From positions 930,001-994,000 of the forward strand of contig OZ345356.1 in the NCBI GenBank assembly GCA_977006965.1: a stretch of 64,000 nucleotides of DNA, in the 5' to 3' direction. The notes beneath the pieces were generated by a model. It ran no database searches and was not told where the DNA came from. It saw only the letters and a list, made by a program, of their open reading frames with translations. The position numbers were made by a program, and so were the translations under genes. Source of the stretch: Phymatolithon calcareum (Eukaryota > Rhodophyta > Florideophyceae > Hapalidiales). Position 1 is the stretch's first letter; every line of letters begins with the position of its first letter. This document shows positions 55,221-64,000 of this stretch, one piece after another.

Positions 55221-55716
55221 CAACGCACTTCAACCACCGCGTTTCAACATCATCGTCATCATCTCCGGGGTTCTCCTTCGCCCCCGATCTGTCTCTGTCT
55301 GATCTTCCTGCTTGCGCATCCTTGTCAAGAATCGTTGATTCTTGCTCCGTCCGCTTCAAGGGTTCACTAAGCGTCCTGCAGTGCGCGTTGCCGGCTGCAG
55401 GTTCAGGTGTACCAAAACGCCACAAGGGTTTCTGTTGTGTCTCCTTGCTTGATTACCTTCGGTTTTCTTGTCGGGCCCACCTCAGGATACCACAAAGCGT
55501 CTTGCAGTGCGTGTTGCCGACTGCAGGTTCAGGTGTACCAAAACGCCACAAGAGGTATACGGCCATTGAGCCATCCCCCGATCAAGGACCCGGTCATTCC
55601 GACTCGAAGGAATTTCTTATAAGGGATAGATTGCCTTGATAGTTGACCTTGTGTCGACTCGCAGTGGACTCCCCAAACGGATTTTCGACAAGAATAGAAG
55701 ACCCCCACTCCGCAAA
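55221..55716 (+). other. E14 leader, mosaic
   Basis: E7-like up to the first leader repeat (about 55370-55430), E8/E3-like after it (TTTCTGTTGTGTCTCCTTGC onward). The switch point coincides with the repeat. Confidence 0.65.
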
Positions 55717-58259
55717 ATGGACAACTCCCAGGGAACGCTGAAGGTCGAAAAGTTAAATGAGACCAATTTCCACGCTTGGAAACAGAAAATTCAGCTAGTA
55801 CTATCATTCCGCGAACTCGACGAGTTCATAGAGGACGATCTACCGGCACGAGATTCCGAAGATTTCAAGCTCTGGCGTCGTAATGACAATAAAGCAAAGG
55901 CTATCATCGGTCTCTCGCTTTCAGACGAACATCTCGAGCATGTGCAGGATGTCGAAACGGCCAAAGAGATGTGGACGTCGATTCTCAATATCTTCGAACG
56001 ACACACTCTTTTGAACAAACTGGCCGCTAGACGCAAGTTCTACACTGCCACTATGCTCGAGGACGAGAAAATACTGCCCTATACGAACCGCATTCGCCAA
56101 CTCGCATCCACCCTCAAGTCAATGGGTGTCGATATTGACGATAAAGAAATGGCCATGGCTGTATTGAACGGACTTCCCGAACGCTACGACAGCTTGATAA
56201 GTGCACTTGATGCTCTCGGCAATGAAGACGAATCATTCTCACTTGAATTCGTGAAGAGTCGACTACTCCAGGAAGAGCAACGCATGTCAATGCGTGTCGA
56301 AGCATCAACCGTCAAAGCTGAGACTGCTGCACTTTTCACTGCCAGACGCGATGGAGAACGAATTCGTGACTACTGTGACCATTGTCATCGATCTGGACAT
56401 AAAAGTGTGAAATGTTGGACCAAGTTTACACACCTTGCCCCTGAAGGATACAAAAATCGGAATGGAAAGCAAACGAAACCAGCTGCATTCCTGACCGATG
56501 AATCGGAACATGTTCGTGTTATGTCCGATTCCGACTTTGTATGCCTGATGGTCAAGGTGCGCGATTCTGATATTTCCGAGAAGTCAAATTCATGGATCAT
56601 TGACTCTGGTAGTACATCGCATATGACGTTCGATCGTTCAATCTTCTGCTCATATACCAAAATGTCTTCAACCGTCGAAATGGGAACAAAAGCACAAGCC
56701 ACAATCGCCGGAAAAGGTGATATCATCATTACGCTTAATGTGAACGGCAAATCGTTAAAACGAAAGCTCAAGGACGTTATGCACATACCCGACTTTGGAT
56801 ACTCTCTATTGTCTGTCTCAAAAATGGATGAGTACAGATATGGTATAACGTTCAAGAACAGCCGTTGCTATGTTTAAGCTCATCATGACACTAGCGCAAC
56901 AGGTACTCTACGCAAAAGACTCTACTCTCTAGACCTTGCAGATGGAAATAAACTTAACGAAGTTTCCTGTTTCGCGAGCCTACAGCTCTGGCATGAACGA
57001 CTTGCGCATGTTGACCACACTGGAATTACCGGAATGGTAATCCATGGGGTGGTGAAAGGTGTAAAGATTGCTCCCAACTCACAGTCCAAACATCCATGTA
57101 ATGGTTGTCTTGCCGGCAAAGGTCATCGTGCTCCGATTCCAAAGTACAGTAGTTCTCGCTCCACCGCTGTTCTCGATCTCGTACATTCAGACGTTCTTGG
57201 TCCTATCGACATTCCGTCCCTTGGAAAATCACAGTACTTCATCACATTCATCGATGATCACTCCAAGTGGACCACGGTATTCACCATGCGAAAGAAATCG
57301 GAGAGCTTTGAGTGTTTTCGGAAGTTTCACAAGTACGCTCAAACCCATAAAGGAAGAATGCTTAAGCACTTGAATATACAGGACTTCTCGAAAGCAACTA
57401 AGCTCAAAGCAATTAGGACCCACAATGGAGGCGAGTACCTTTCAAACGAGTTCAAGGCATATCTTGTGAAACACGGCATCCATCAACAGCCCACAGTCGC
57501 TTACACCCCACAGCAAAATGGGGTGGCTGAACGCATGAACCGCACACTTCTCAACTTAGTGCGCTCGATGCTCCATCACAGAGGCATCGAGAAGAAGTTC
57601 TGGGCTGAAGCGTTGGCAACTGCTGTGTATGTGCGCAACCGAGTTACGTCACGAGGACTTCCTTCGAACACGACCCCCCATCACATATGGATGGGTGCCC
57701 CTCCAGATTTGGGACACTTGCGCGTATTTGGCGCCAAGTTTTGGTACGTGATTCCGAAGAAGAAAGTGAAGAAACTCGACAGTCGTACTCGTGAGGCGGT
57801 TATGCTGGGATACTCGTTGGCATCAAAAGGGTATAAGCTGTGGGATGCGGAGTTGCGGAAAGTGATTGTGTCAAGGGACGTGACGTTCAATGAATCGGAA
57901 TTCGGATTCGATGAGACCGAAACCAATGTATCACTTGAAACTCCTCAAATCAAACTGAGTGATGGTACGGTTGAAGGTAAGGTCATTTCGGATGTAGATG
58001 ATAAGAGCATCGAGAAGGACATTGACGAAGGTGAGCAAGCAGATGGTGGAGAACAACCTATATCTCCATCTGGTTTTGACGAAACATCTCCGATGATCGC
58101 CAAACCCATTCTGCGTAGGTCAGCTCGGGTCTCAAAACCACTCACTGACTTCTGGAGAGCTCCCCCGCACACTGCAATGCTTGCCTTCGAATCTGTCAAT
58201 CTCGCATCGGAATCCGCTTTTTCTTCTCATCAAATACCTCAGACCTTTAAGGAAGCGAC
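55717..58259 (+). pseudogene. E14 gag-protease-integrase with the shared TAA and Asp-to-His
   Basis: ATG at 55717 (MDNSQGTLKVEKL). One frame runs from here to the E15 LTR with a single stop, TAA at 56875-56877, at the Lys of CYVKAHH (same as E6 and E8). Gag zinc knuckle CDHCHRSGHKSVKC and protease IIDSGSTSHM are intact. Integrase: WHERLAH/CNGC, HSDVLG, RTHNGGEY (Asp to His), VAERMN. The acidic spacer switches to the E7 type at DFWRAPPHTAM. RT and RNase H are missing. Two identical lesions shared with E8 argue for descent from, or conversion by, a defective template. Confidence 0.9.
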
Positions 58260-58702
58260 TGTTGTTGGTGGTTATGGAATATATGAGGAGAGTGGAAAAG
58301 TTTGGTTGGTGAAGATTGGTTGACGAGAAGTGGAGTTAGGTGAGAATGAGTTCCTTAGTTTATTCACTTGGCGGACCTCAGGTCAAGACTATAAGACCTC
58401 AGAACTCAACCAGACTTGATCAAAACCCTTATTGACGACAGAGACACACTAACCCTAAACAAATTTGTCATACTATCATATGACACGTGTAACATGAAAA
58501 AATCAAGAATCATCTACTGAGTGAGGGGAGTATGATTATCATACTCTTATCATACTCTGACAAGTTTCACTGCCAATCTTCTTCAGCCAAAGTTCTGACA
58601 CACTTTGACATTCGACTTGACACGTGTACACGTGTATCGAGATCATACCTTGATTTTGAAGTGTGTTTTCGACAAGAGCTGCAAGCAATCACTCTTCCAA
58701 CA
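58260..58702 (-). repeat. E15 3' LTR
   Basis: 443 bp, TGTTGTTGGTGGTTATGG...ACTCTTCCAACA on the plus strand. Same subfamily as E8. TATA region degraded (GACTATAAGACC). Confidence 0.9.
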
Positions 58703-58711
58703 CTCCCCCTT
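58703..58711 (-). other. E15 polypurine tract
   Basis: CTCCCCCTT next to the LTR. Confidence 0.85.
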
Positions 58712-58723
58712 GATCGAGGCACA

Positions 58724-61700
58724 CTACGCCATTTTCTTGCATAGTCCCATCTCTTGAGCGAACTTGGCTGTATTAATTCGAGCGAGTGGCTTGGTGAGTG
58801 CATCAGCAACCTTGGACTCAGTATTGCAGTACTGAATCGAGACCTTTCCTGTTGCAACCGCATCACGAACATAGTGATATTGGATGTTTATATGCTTGTT
58901 CCTCTGAGTGATGGCCGCGTTTCGCCCTGTCGCGATTGCACTTTGACTGTCAGTGTACAAAATCATGGCGGATGGCTTCTCCAGACCTTGAACATCGGCA
59001 ATGAGTCTTGACAACCAGACAGATTCCTTGGCGGCGGCACACAAAGCGATGTATTCCGCTTCGCATGTAGAAGTGGCGACGATGGTTTGCTTCTTTGAAC
59101 GCCAGCTTATGGCTCCCCCTGCAAGAAGGAACACATAGCCACTCGTGGACCGTCTTGTCTCAACACATCCCGCCCAATCCGCATCCGTGTAACCGATTGG
59201 AACCAAACTCCCACTTCCACCGAACAAAATTTCGTGATCTCGAGTACCCGCAATATATCGCAGAACACGCTTCACGCCCATCCAGTGACGTTTCAGAGGC
59301 TTTTCGCAGAACGAGGACAGCTTTCCGACCGAGTCCGAGATGTCTGGGCGTGTACCAACCATCAAGTACATGAGACTTCCGATGGCTGGACGGTATGGAA
59401 CTTGTTCATCGACGAGCTGGGTGATGTCGACTTCTTCGGTTCCGGTGTTCTTGTTGCTTGACTCCATAGGGGTTGGTGCTGGTTTCGAGTTCTCCATGCC
59501 GAAACGTTCCAAGACTGACTGAGCGTAGACCGACTGCGAGAGGTGAAGAGTTCGAAGTGTGCGATCTCGGCGAATTTCAAGTCCAAGACAAACACTAGCT
59601 TCTCCAAGGTCCTTCATCTCGAATCGCTTGTTCAGCTCCCCCTTGATCCACAAAATAGCAGAAGTATCGTTTCCGGCAATCAGCAAGTCATCCACATACA
59701 GCGCGATGATCATGATGCTGTTTGACTTGTGCCGGACGTACAGACAAGGATCGTTGGGACTGCTTGAGAAGCCGAGCTCGTCGATGAGGAACTTGTCGAT
59801 CTTGGCATGCCACTGTCGCGGTGCTTGCTTCAGGCCGTATAGTGCCTTCAAGAGCTTGCAAACAAGGTCAGGACGCTTGGGATCACAAAATCCAGACAGA
59901 ACCCCCATGTAGATGTCTTCGTCAAGGTCACCATGCAAAAAAGCCCTAACAACATCCATTTGGTAGAGTTCCAAATCATGGACAGCAACGGTTGCAAGTA
60001 GGATACGAATCGATGTGAACTTTACGACTGGGGCATACGTTTCACCGTAGTCCACCCCATGCACCTGTCGAAACCCTTTCGCAACAATGCGGACTTTAGG
60101 GCCTGTATCCTTGACCTTGAAGACATACTTGCACGGTAGAACGTTCATGCCAGGCTTGCGAGTGACCAACTTCCAAGTGTTGTTGCGGGTTAGTGACGAG
60201 TGTTCATTCTCAATGCCCGGAGACCAGAAGTCGACATTTTTAATTGAAGTCGCTTCCTTGAAGGTCTGAGGCACTTGATGAGAAGACAAACCGGTTTCAG
60301 ATGCAAGGTTGACGGACTCGAAGGCCAGCATAGCAGTATGCGAGGGAGCGTTCAAGAAGTCAGTGGGTGGTTTTGAGACCCGAGCTGACCTGCGAAGAAT
60401 GGGTTTGGCGATCATCGGTGTAGTTTCTTCTGATGCCGGTGGAGTTGTAGGTTGTTCTGCATCGTCCGCCTGCTGCCCTTCTTCGCTGGTTGCATCGAGG
60501 TTCTTGTTGTCCTCCTCTTAAATCTCCTTAGCTTCAACAATATCCTCACACAGTTTGACCTCTGCCTTGTTTGGAGTGTCAGTGGATACATCCGTTTCAG
60601 CCTCACCTAATCCGCATTCCGATTCGTCGAACGTCACATCCCTTGACACAATCACCTTCTTGGGGCTTAGATCTCACAGCTTATATCCTTTGGACGAAGT
60701 CGCATATCCCAGCATAATGGCCTCACGAGTTCGAGAGTCGAGTTGCTCAACCTTCCTTTTTGGAGTCACGTACCAACACTTTATGCCAAATGAACGTAAG
60801 TGTCCCAAATCTGGAGCGGCACCCATCCATATGTGATGGGGGGTCGTGTTTGAAGGAAGTCCTCTTGACGTAACTCGATTTCGAACATACACAGCAGTAG
60901 CAAGTGCTTCAGCCCAGAACTTCTTCTTGATGCCTCTGTGATGAAGCATCGAGCGCACCAAGGAGAGAAGGGTGCGGTTCATGCGTTCAGCCACCCTATT
61001 TTGTTGTGCGGTATATGCTACTGTGAGTTGCTGGTGTATGCCGTGCTGTGCCAAATATGCCTTGAACTCGTTGGAAAGGTACTCGCCGCCGTTGTCGGTC
61101 CTAATGGCCTTGAGCTTTGGTGCAGTCGAGATGCCCTGTACGTTTAAATGCTTAAGCATTCTACCTGTGTGGGTTTCAGCGTACTTGTGGAACTTTCGAA
61201 AACACTCAAAGCTCTCCGACTTCCGTCGCATGGTGTATACCGTGGTCCACTTGGAGTGATCATCTATGAATGTGATTAAGTATCGAGAGCCTCCAAGTGA
61301 TGGAATGTCGATAGGACCTAAGACGTCGGAATGTATGAGGTTGAGGACAGCTTCAGAGCGAGTACTACTAGACTTTGGGATAGGAGCGCGATGACCTTTG
61401 CCGGCGAGACAACCTTTGCAGGGATGCACTGAGTACGGACTCGGAGAAATTTTCACACCTTTGACCACCCCATGACGTATCATATCAGAGATACCAGATG
61501 GGTGGACATGAGCGAGACGTTCATGCCAAAGCTGGAGGCTAGCGAAACAGGAAACTTCGGTAACTTTATTTTCATCTGCAAGGTCAAGTGAGTAGAGACT
61601 CTTGCGAAGTGTAACTGTAGCAATCGTGTCATAATGTGCATTAACATAACAACGCCTGTTCTTGAACGTAATCCCATATCCATACTCATCCATTTTGGAT

Positions 61701-62563
61701 ACCGATAGTAGAGAGTATCCAAAGTCCGGTATGTGCATAACATCCTTCAGTTTGCATTTCGACGGCTTCCCATTGACATTGAGCGTAATGATAGCATCAC
61801 CTTTGCCTGCAATTGTGGCTTTAGCTTTTGTTCCCATTTCGACAGTTGATCTCATTTCAGTATACGAGCAGAGGATCGAACGATCGAATGTCATGTGCGA
61901 TGTACTTCCAGAGTCAATGATCCATGACTTAGAGTTCTCGGGAATGTCGGAGCTGCGCACATTGACCATGAGGCATACAAAGTCGGAATCGGACATCACT
62001 CGAGTGGGTTCCGATTCATCAGTGAGAAATGCAGATGGTTTTGTTTGCTTTTCATTTCGACGTTTGTATCCATCTGGAGCAAGGTGAGGAAATTTGGTCC
62101 AACATTTATGGCTCTTATGTCCGGATCGATGACAATGGTCGCAGTGGTCACGAATGCGTTCTCCATCACGTCTTGCAGTGAAAAGTGCGGCAGTTTCAGA
62201 TTTGACGGTTGATGCTTCGATTCTCATAGACATGCGTTGCTCTTCTTGCAAAAGTCTGCTCTTGAAAAATTCCAGAGAGAATGACTCATCCTCGTTCCCA
62301 AGAGCATCGAGTGCACTGATTAAGCTATCGTACCATTCTGGAAGTCCGATAAGTACAGCCATTCCCATTTCTTTGTAGTCGATATCGACACCCATTGACT
62401 TCAGGGTAGATGCGAGCTGTCGAATGCGGTTTGTATAGGGCAATATTTTATCGACCTCGAGCATAGTGGCAGTATAGAACTTGCGACGAGCGGCGAATTT
62501 GTTCAGAAGGGTATGTCGTTCGAAGATTTTGAGAATCGACTGCCACATTTCCTTGGCCGTTTC
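58724..62563 (-). pseudogene. E15 gag-pol remnant with two nonsense codons
   Basis: From the middle of Gag (ETAKEMWQSILKIF at the E16 border) to a stop at 58724-58726. Zinc knuckle CDHCHRSGHKSHKC, protease IIDSGSTSHM, integrase WHERLAH/CKGC, HSDVLG, RTDNGGEY, VAERMN, RT YVDD, RNase H YTDADWAG, CEAEYIA, YTDSQSAI. Stops: Trp to TGA at 60674-60676 and TAA at 60518-60520; otherwise one frame. The last 35 residues (VADALTKPLARINTAKFAQEM...) diverge from the E8 type, suggesting a second mosaic junction near 58870. Confidence 0.9.
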
Positions 62564-62980
62564 TGTTGGATGGAGGTTTGGTTGTTGATGTTTGAGATGG
62601 TTAAGATGGTTGAGGTGGTTGAGATGGTTGGGTTGGTTGTGAGATGTTCCTTGGTTTATTGAGTCGGGGCTTCAGATCCGGGTCTTATATAGGCCTCAGA
62701 TTGAGGTATGATAAGAATTCTGATGCTCATTGCACTACTAACTGTGATTGAATCAATCAACTAAAAGATTGAATTGTCGTCTGTGATTGATTCAATTAAT
62801 AAAATGATTGAATTACTGACAATAACAAGATCAATCAAGAAATTGATTGAACTACTACATTGTCAGTAAAGATAAAAAACATGGATTGATTCTATCATAA
62901 CATATGAGAAATGGTTAGAGACTTATGACAAGTGATAATGTGTTCTGCGACAAGAGCTCCAAGCAGTCACATTTCCAACA
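62564..62980 (-). repeat. E16 3' LTR (family C)
   Basis: 417 bp, TGTTGGATGGAGG...ATTTCCAACA on the plus strand. Has a GGTTGAGATGG-type minisatellite near 62590-62640, TTATATAGG (TATA), TTTATT (AATAAA) and the nested palindrome near 62812-62871. Confidence 0.92.
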
Positions 62981-62989
62981 CTGCCCCTC
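62981..62989 (-). other. E16 polypurine tract, one change
   Basis: CTGCCCCTC (GAGGGGCAG in sense). Confidence 0.8.
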
Positions 62990-63001
62990 GATCGAAGAAG
63001 C

Positions 63002-64000
63002 TTACGAACGTGCAGAATGCAACCCCATCTTTTTCGCAAACTCGGATACCTTGATTCGACTTAGGGGTTTCGTAAGTGCATCAGCAACCATGAACTCCGT
63101 CGGACAGTACTTGAATTCCACTTTCTCAGTTGCCACAGCTTCGCGAACGTAGTGATATTGAATATCAATATGTTTGTTTCGTTCGGTAATTTCCTCGTTC
63201 TGAGTGGATGATATAGCGCCTTGGTTGTCCGAGAAGATGAGGATGCGAGATGGCTTGCTGAAACCAAGTATGTCGGAAACCAATCGCGAAAGCCAGACTG
63301 CTTCTTTCGCGGCGGCACATGCAGCAATGTATGCAGCCTCACATGACGATGTCGCGACAATGGTTTGCTTCTTAGATCGCCAGTTAATTGCTCCCCCTGC
63401 AAGCATGAAGACGTACCCACTTGTCGACTTGCGAGTTTCTTGACAGCCTGCCCAGTCGGAGTCGCTATACCCCACTGGAGTCAAACATCTGTCTTTGCCA
63501 AATAGAATCCCATGATCACGAGTTCCGGCAATGTAACGTAACACACGCTTGACAGCCATCCAATGGATTTGCAGTGGATTCTCACAGAAGGAAGAGAGTT
63601 TTCCGACAGCATCCGAGATATCCGGCCGACTTCCAACCATCAGATACATAACGCTTCCAATTGCAGGTCGATACGGAACCTCAGATGAAACAGAATCCGT
63701 CATGTCGAGTTCATGCACGGTACTGGTTTTCTTGTAAGGCTCCATCGGCGTTGGTACCGGTTTCGAATTTTCCAAGTTAAACCGCTTCAAAACGGTTTCC
63801 GCGTACGACTTCTGCGATATGTGTAATGTTCGGAGATCACGATCCCGACGGATCTCCAATCCGAGGAATACGCTTGCGTTTCCAAGATACTTCATCTTGA
63901 ATCGCCGGTTAAGCTCCGCCTTCATCCAAGAAATGGCAACATTATCGCTGCCAGCAATGAGCAAGTCATCGACGTACAATGCAATTATCATAATGCTCTT
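63002..64000 (-). CDS. E16 RT-RNase H C-terminal part, open to window edge
   Basis: 333 codons open from the right edge to the stop at 63002-63004. RT active site YVDD (MIIALYVDDLLIAG) is intact, unlike YVDH in E1, and the Trp codon that is TAG in E1 is TGG here. Downstream: RPAIGSVMYLMVGSRPDI, RNase H YSDSDWAG, CEAAYIA (Glu to Ala at the usual second acidic residue of CEAEYIA), FSDNQGAI, ADALTKPL. The CEAA change may abolish RNase H. The N-terminal domains are outside the window. Confidence 0.88.
   Translation of the reverse strand, partial: KSIMIIALYVDDLLIAGSDNVAISWMKAELNRRFKMKYLGNASVFLGLEIRRDRDLRTLHISQKSYAETVLKRFNLENSKPVPTPMEPYKKTSTVHELDMTDSVSSEVPYRPAIGSVMYLMVGSRPDISDAVGKLSSFCENPLQIHWMAVKRVLRYIAGTRDHGILFGKDRCLTPVGYSDSDWAGCQETRKSTSGYVFMLAGGAINWRSKKQTIVATSSCEAAYIAACAAAKEAVWLSRLVSDILGFSKPSRILIFSDNQGAISSTQNEEITERNKHIDIQYHYVREAVATEKVEFKYCPTEFMVADALTKPLSRIKVSEFAKKMGLHSARS

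Larger units (their letters stand above)
54761..58259 (+). mobile_element. E14: mosaic copia element, cut by E15
   Basis: 5' LTR, PBS, leader, gag-protease-integrase and RT spacer on the plus strand. LTR and first leader half are of the E7 type; the second leader half and most of gag-pol are of the E8 type; the last ~120 bp before E15 (58140-58259) are again of the E7 type. Inserted in the spacer between E13 integrase and RT. Confidence 0.87.
58260..62563 (-). mobile_element. E15: copia element, 3' part, cut by E16
   Basis: 3' LTR (58260-58702), PPT, and gag-pol up to the middle of Gag on the minus strand. Left flank GCGAC (58255-58259), the identical insertion point in the same E7-type sequence as E8 at 31797-31801. 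The 5' end lies beyond the window behind E16. Confidence 0.88.
62564..64000 (-). mobile_element. E16: family-C copia element, 3' part, continues past window
   Basis: Full 3' LTR, PPT and the C-terminal pol. Inserted in E15 Gag (left flank GTTTC at 62559-62563). Closely related to E1, 60 kb away in the same orientation. Confidence 0.9.

Overview
The window is eukaryotic DNA that is almost entirely LTR-retrotransposon. I assign about 59 of the 64 kb to Ty1/copia (Pseudoviridae-type) elements inserted into one another. The polyprotein order is Gag-protease-integrase-reverse transcriptase-RNase H, i.e. copia order. The LTRs begin TGTTGG and end CAACA or CAACAACA, target-site duplications (TSDs) are 5 bp, and the primer-binding site matches the anticodon arm of initiator tRNA-Met as in Drosophila copia. 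I see no bacterial operons, CRISPR, rRNA or tRNA genes. The host cannot be named with confidence. Nested copia clusters beside a PIF/Harbinger DNA transposon would fit a red alga, an oomycete or another TE-rich protist or alga.

Layout (working names E1-E16). 1-2688: end of a PIF/Harbinger-like transposase (+) and two uncharacterised minus-strand ORFs. 2689-6974: E1 (-), decayed, holding a solo LTR E2 (6196-6740, TSD TACGA). 6975-12532: E3 (-), full length, TSD GCTCT, one nonsense codon. 12533-14400 and 19950-20741: non-LTR host sequence with a broken ORF carrying a SWIM-like Cys/His motif, split by E4 (14401-19949, +, five stops). 20742-25810: E5 (-), ends do not match. 25811-28221: E6 (-) fragment. 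28222-31801: E7 (+), 5' part only. 31802-48199: E8 (-), which contains two clean full-length insertions: E9 (32703-38001, +, TSD CTTGT) and E10 (39607-45136, -, TSD GAATC). 48200-64000: a series in which each element's left end is embedded in the previous one: E11 (+), E12 (+), E13 (-), E14 (+), E15 (-), E16 (-). No right half of these is in the window.

E10 is the only copy with an unbroken gag-pol frame (1344 codons), all catalytic motifs and near-identical LTRs (one difference seen in 442 bp). It is the best candidate for an autonomous donor. Other copies fall into subgroups that share the same inactivating changes: a TAA after protease in E6/E8/E14; integrase Asp-to-His in E8/E9/E14; a TAG at the end of Gag plus a TAA in integrase in E4/E11; loss of the last zinc-knuckle Cys in E5/E7. 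This suggests copies were mobilised in trans or homogenised by recombination. Mosaic leaders and pol segments, mismatched LTR pairs and a twin insertion junction also show extensive template switching or ectopic recombination. Candidate uncharacterised cis elements are a repeated leader stem-loop with compensatory pairing, a paired leader repeat that coincides with a recombination breakpoint, palindromic U3 motifs, and a four-copy CRE-like array upstream of the TATA box in the solo LTR.
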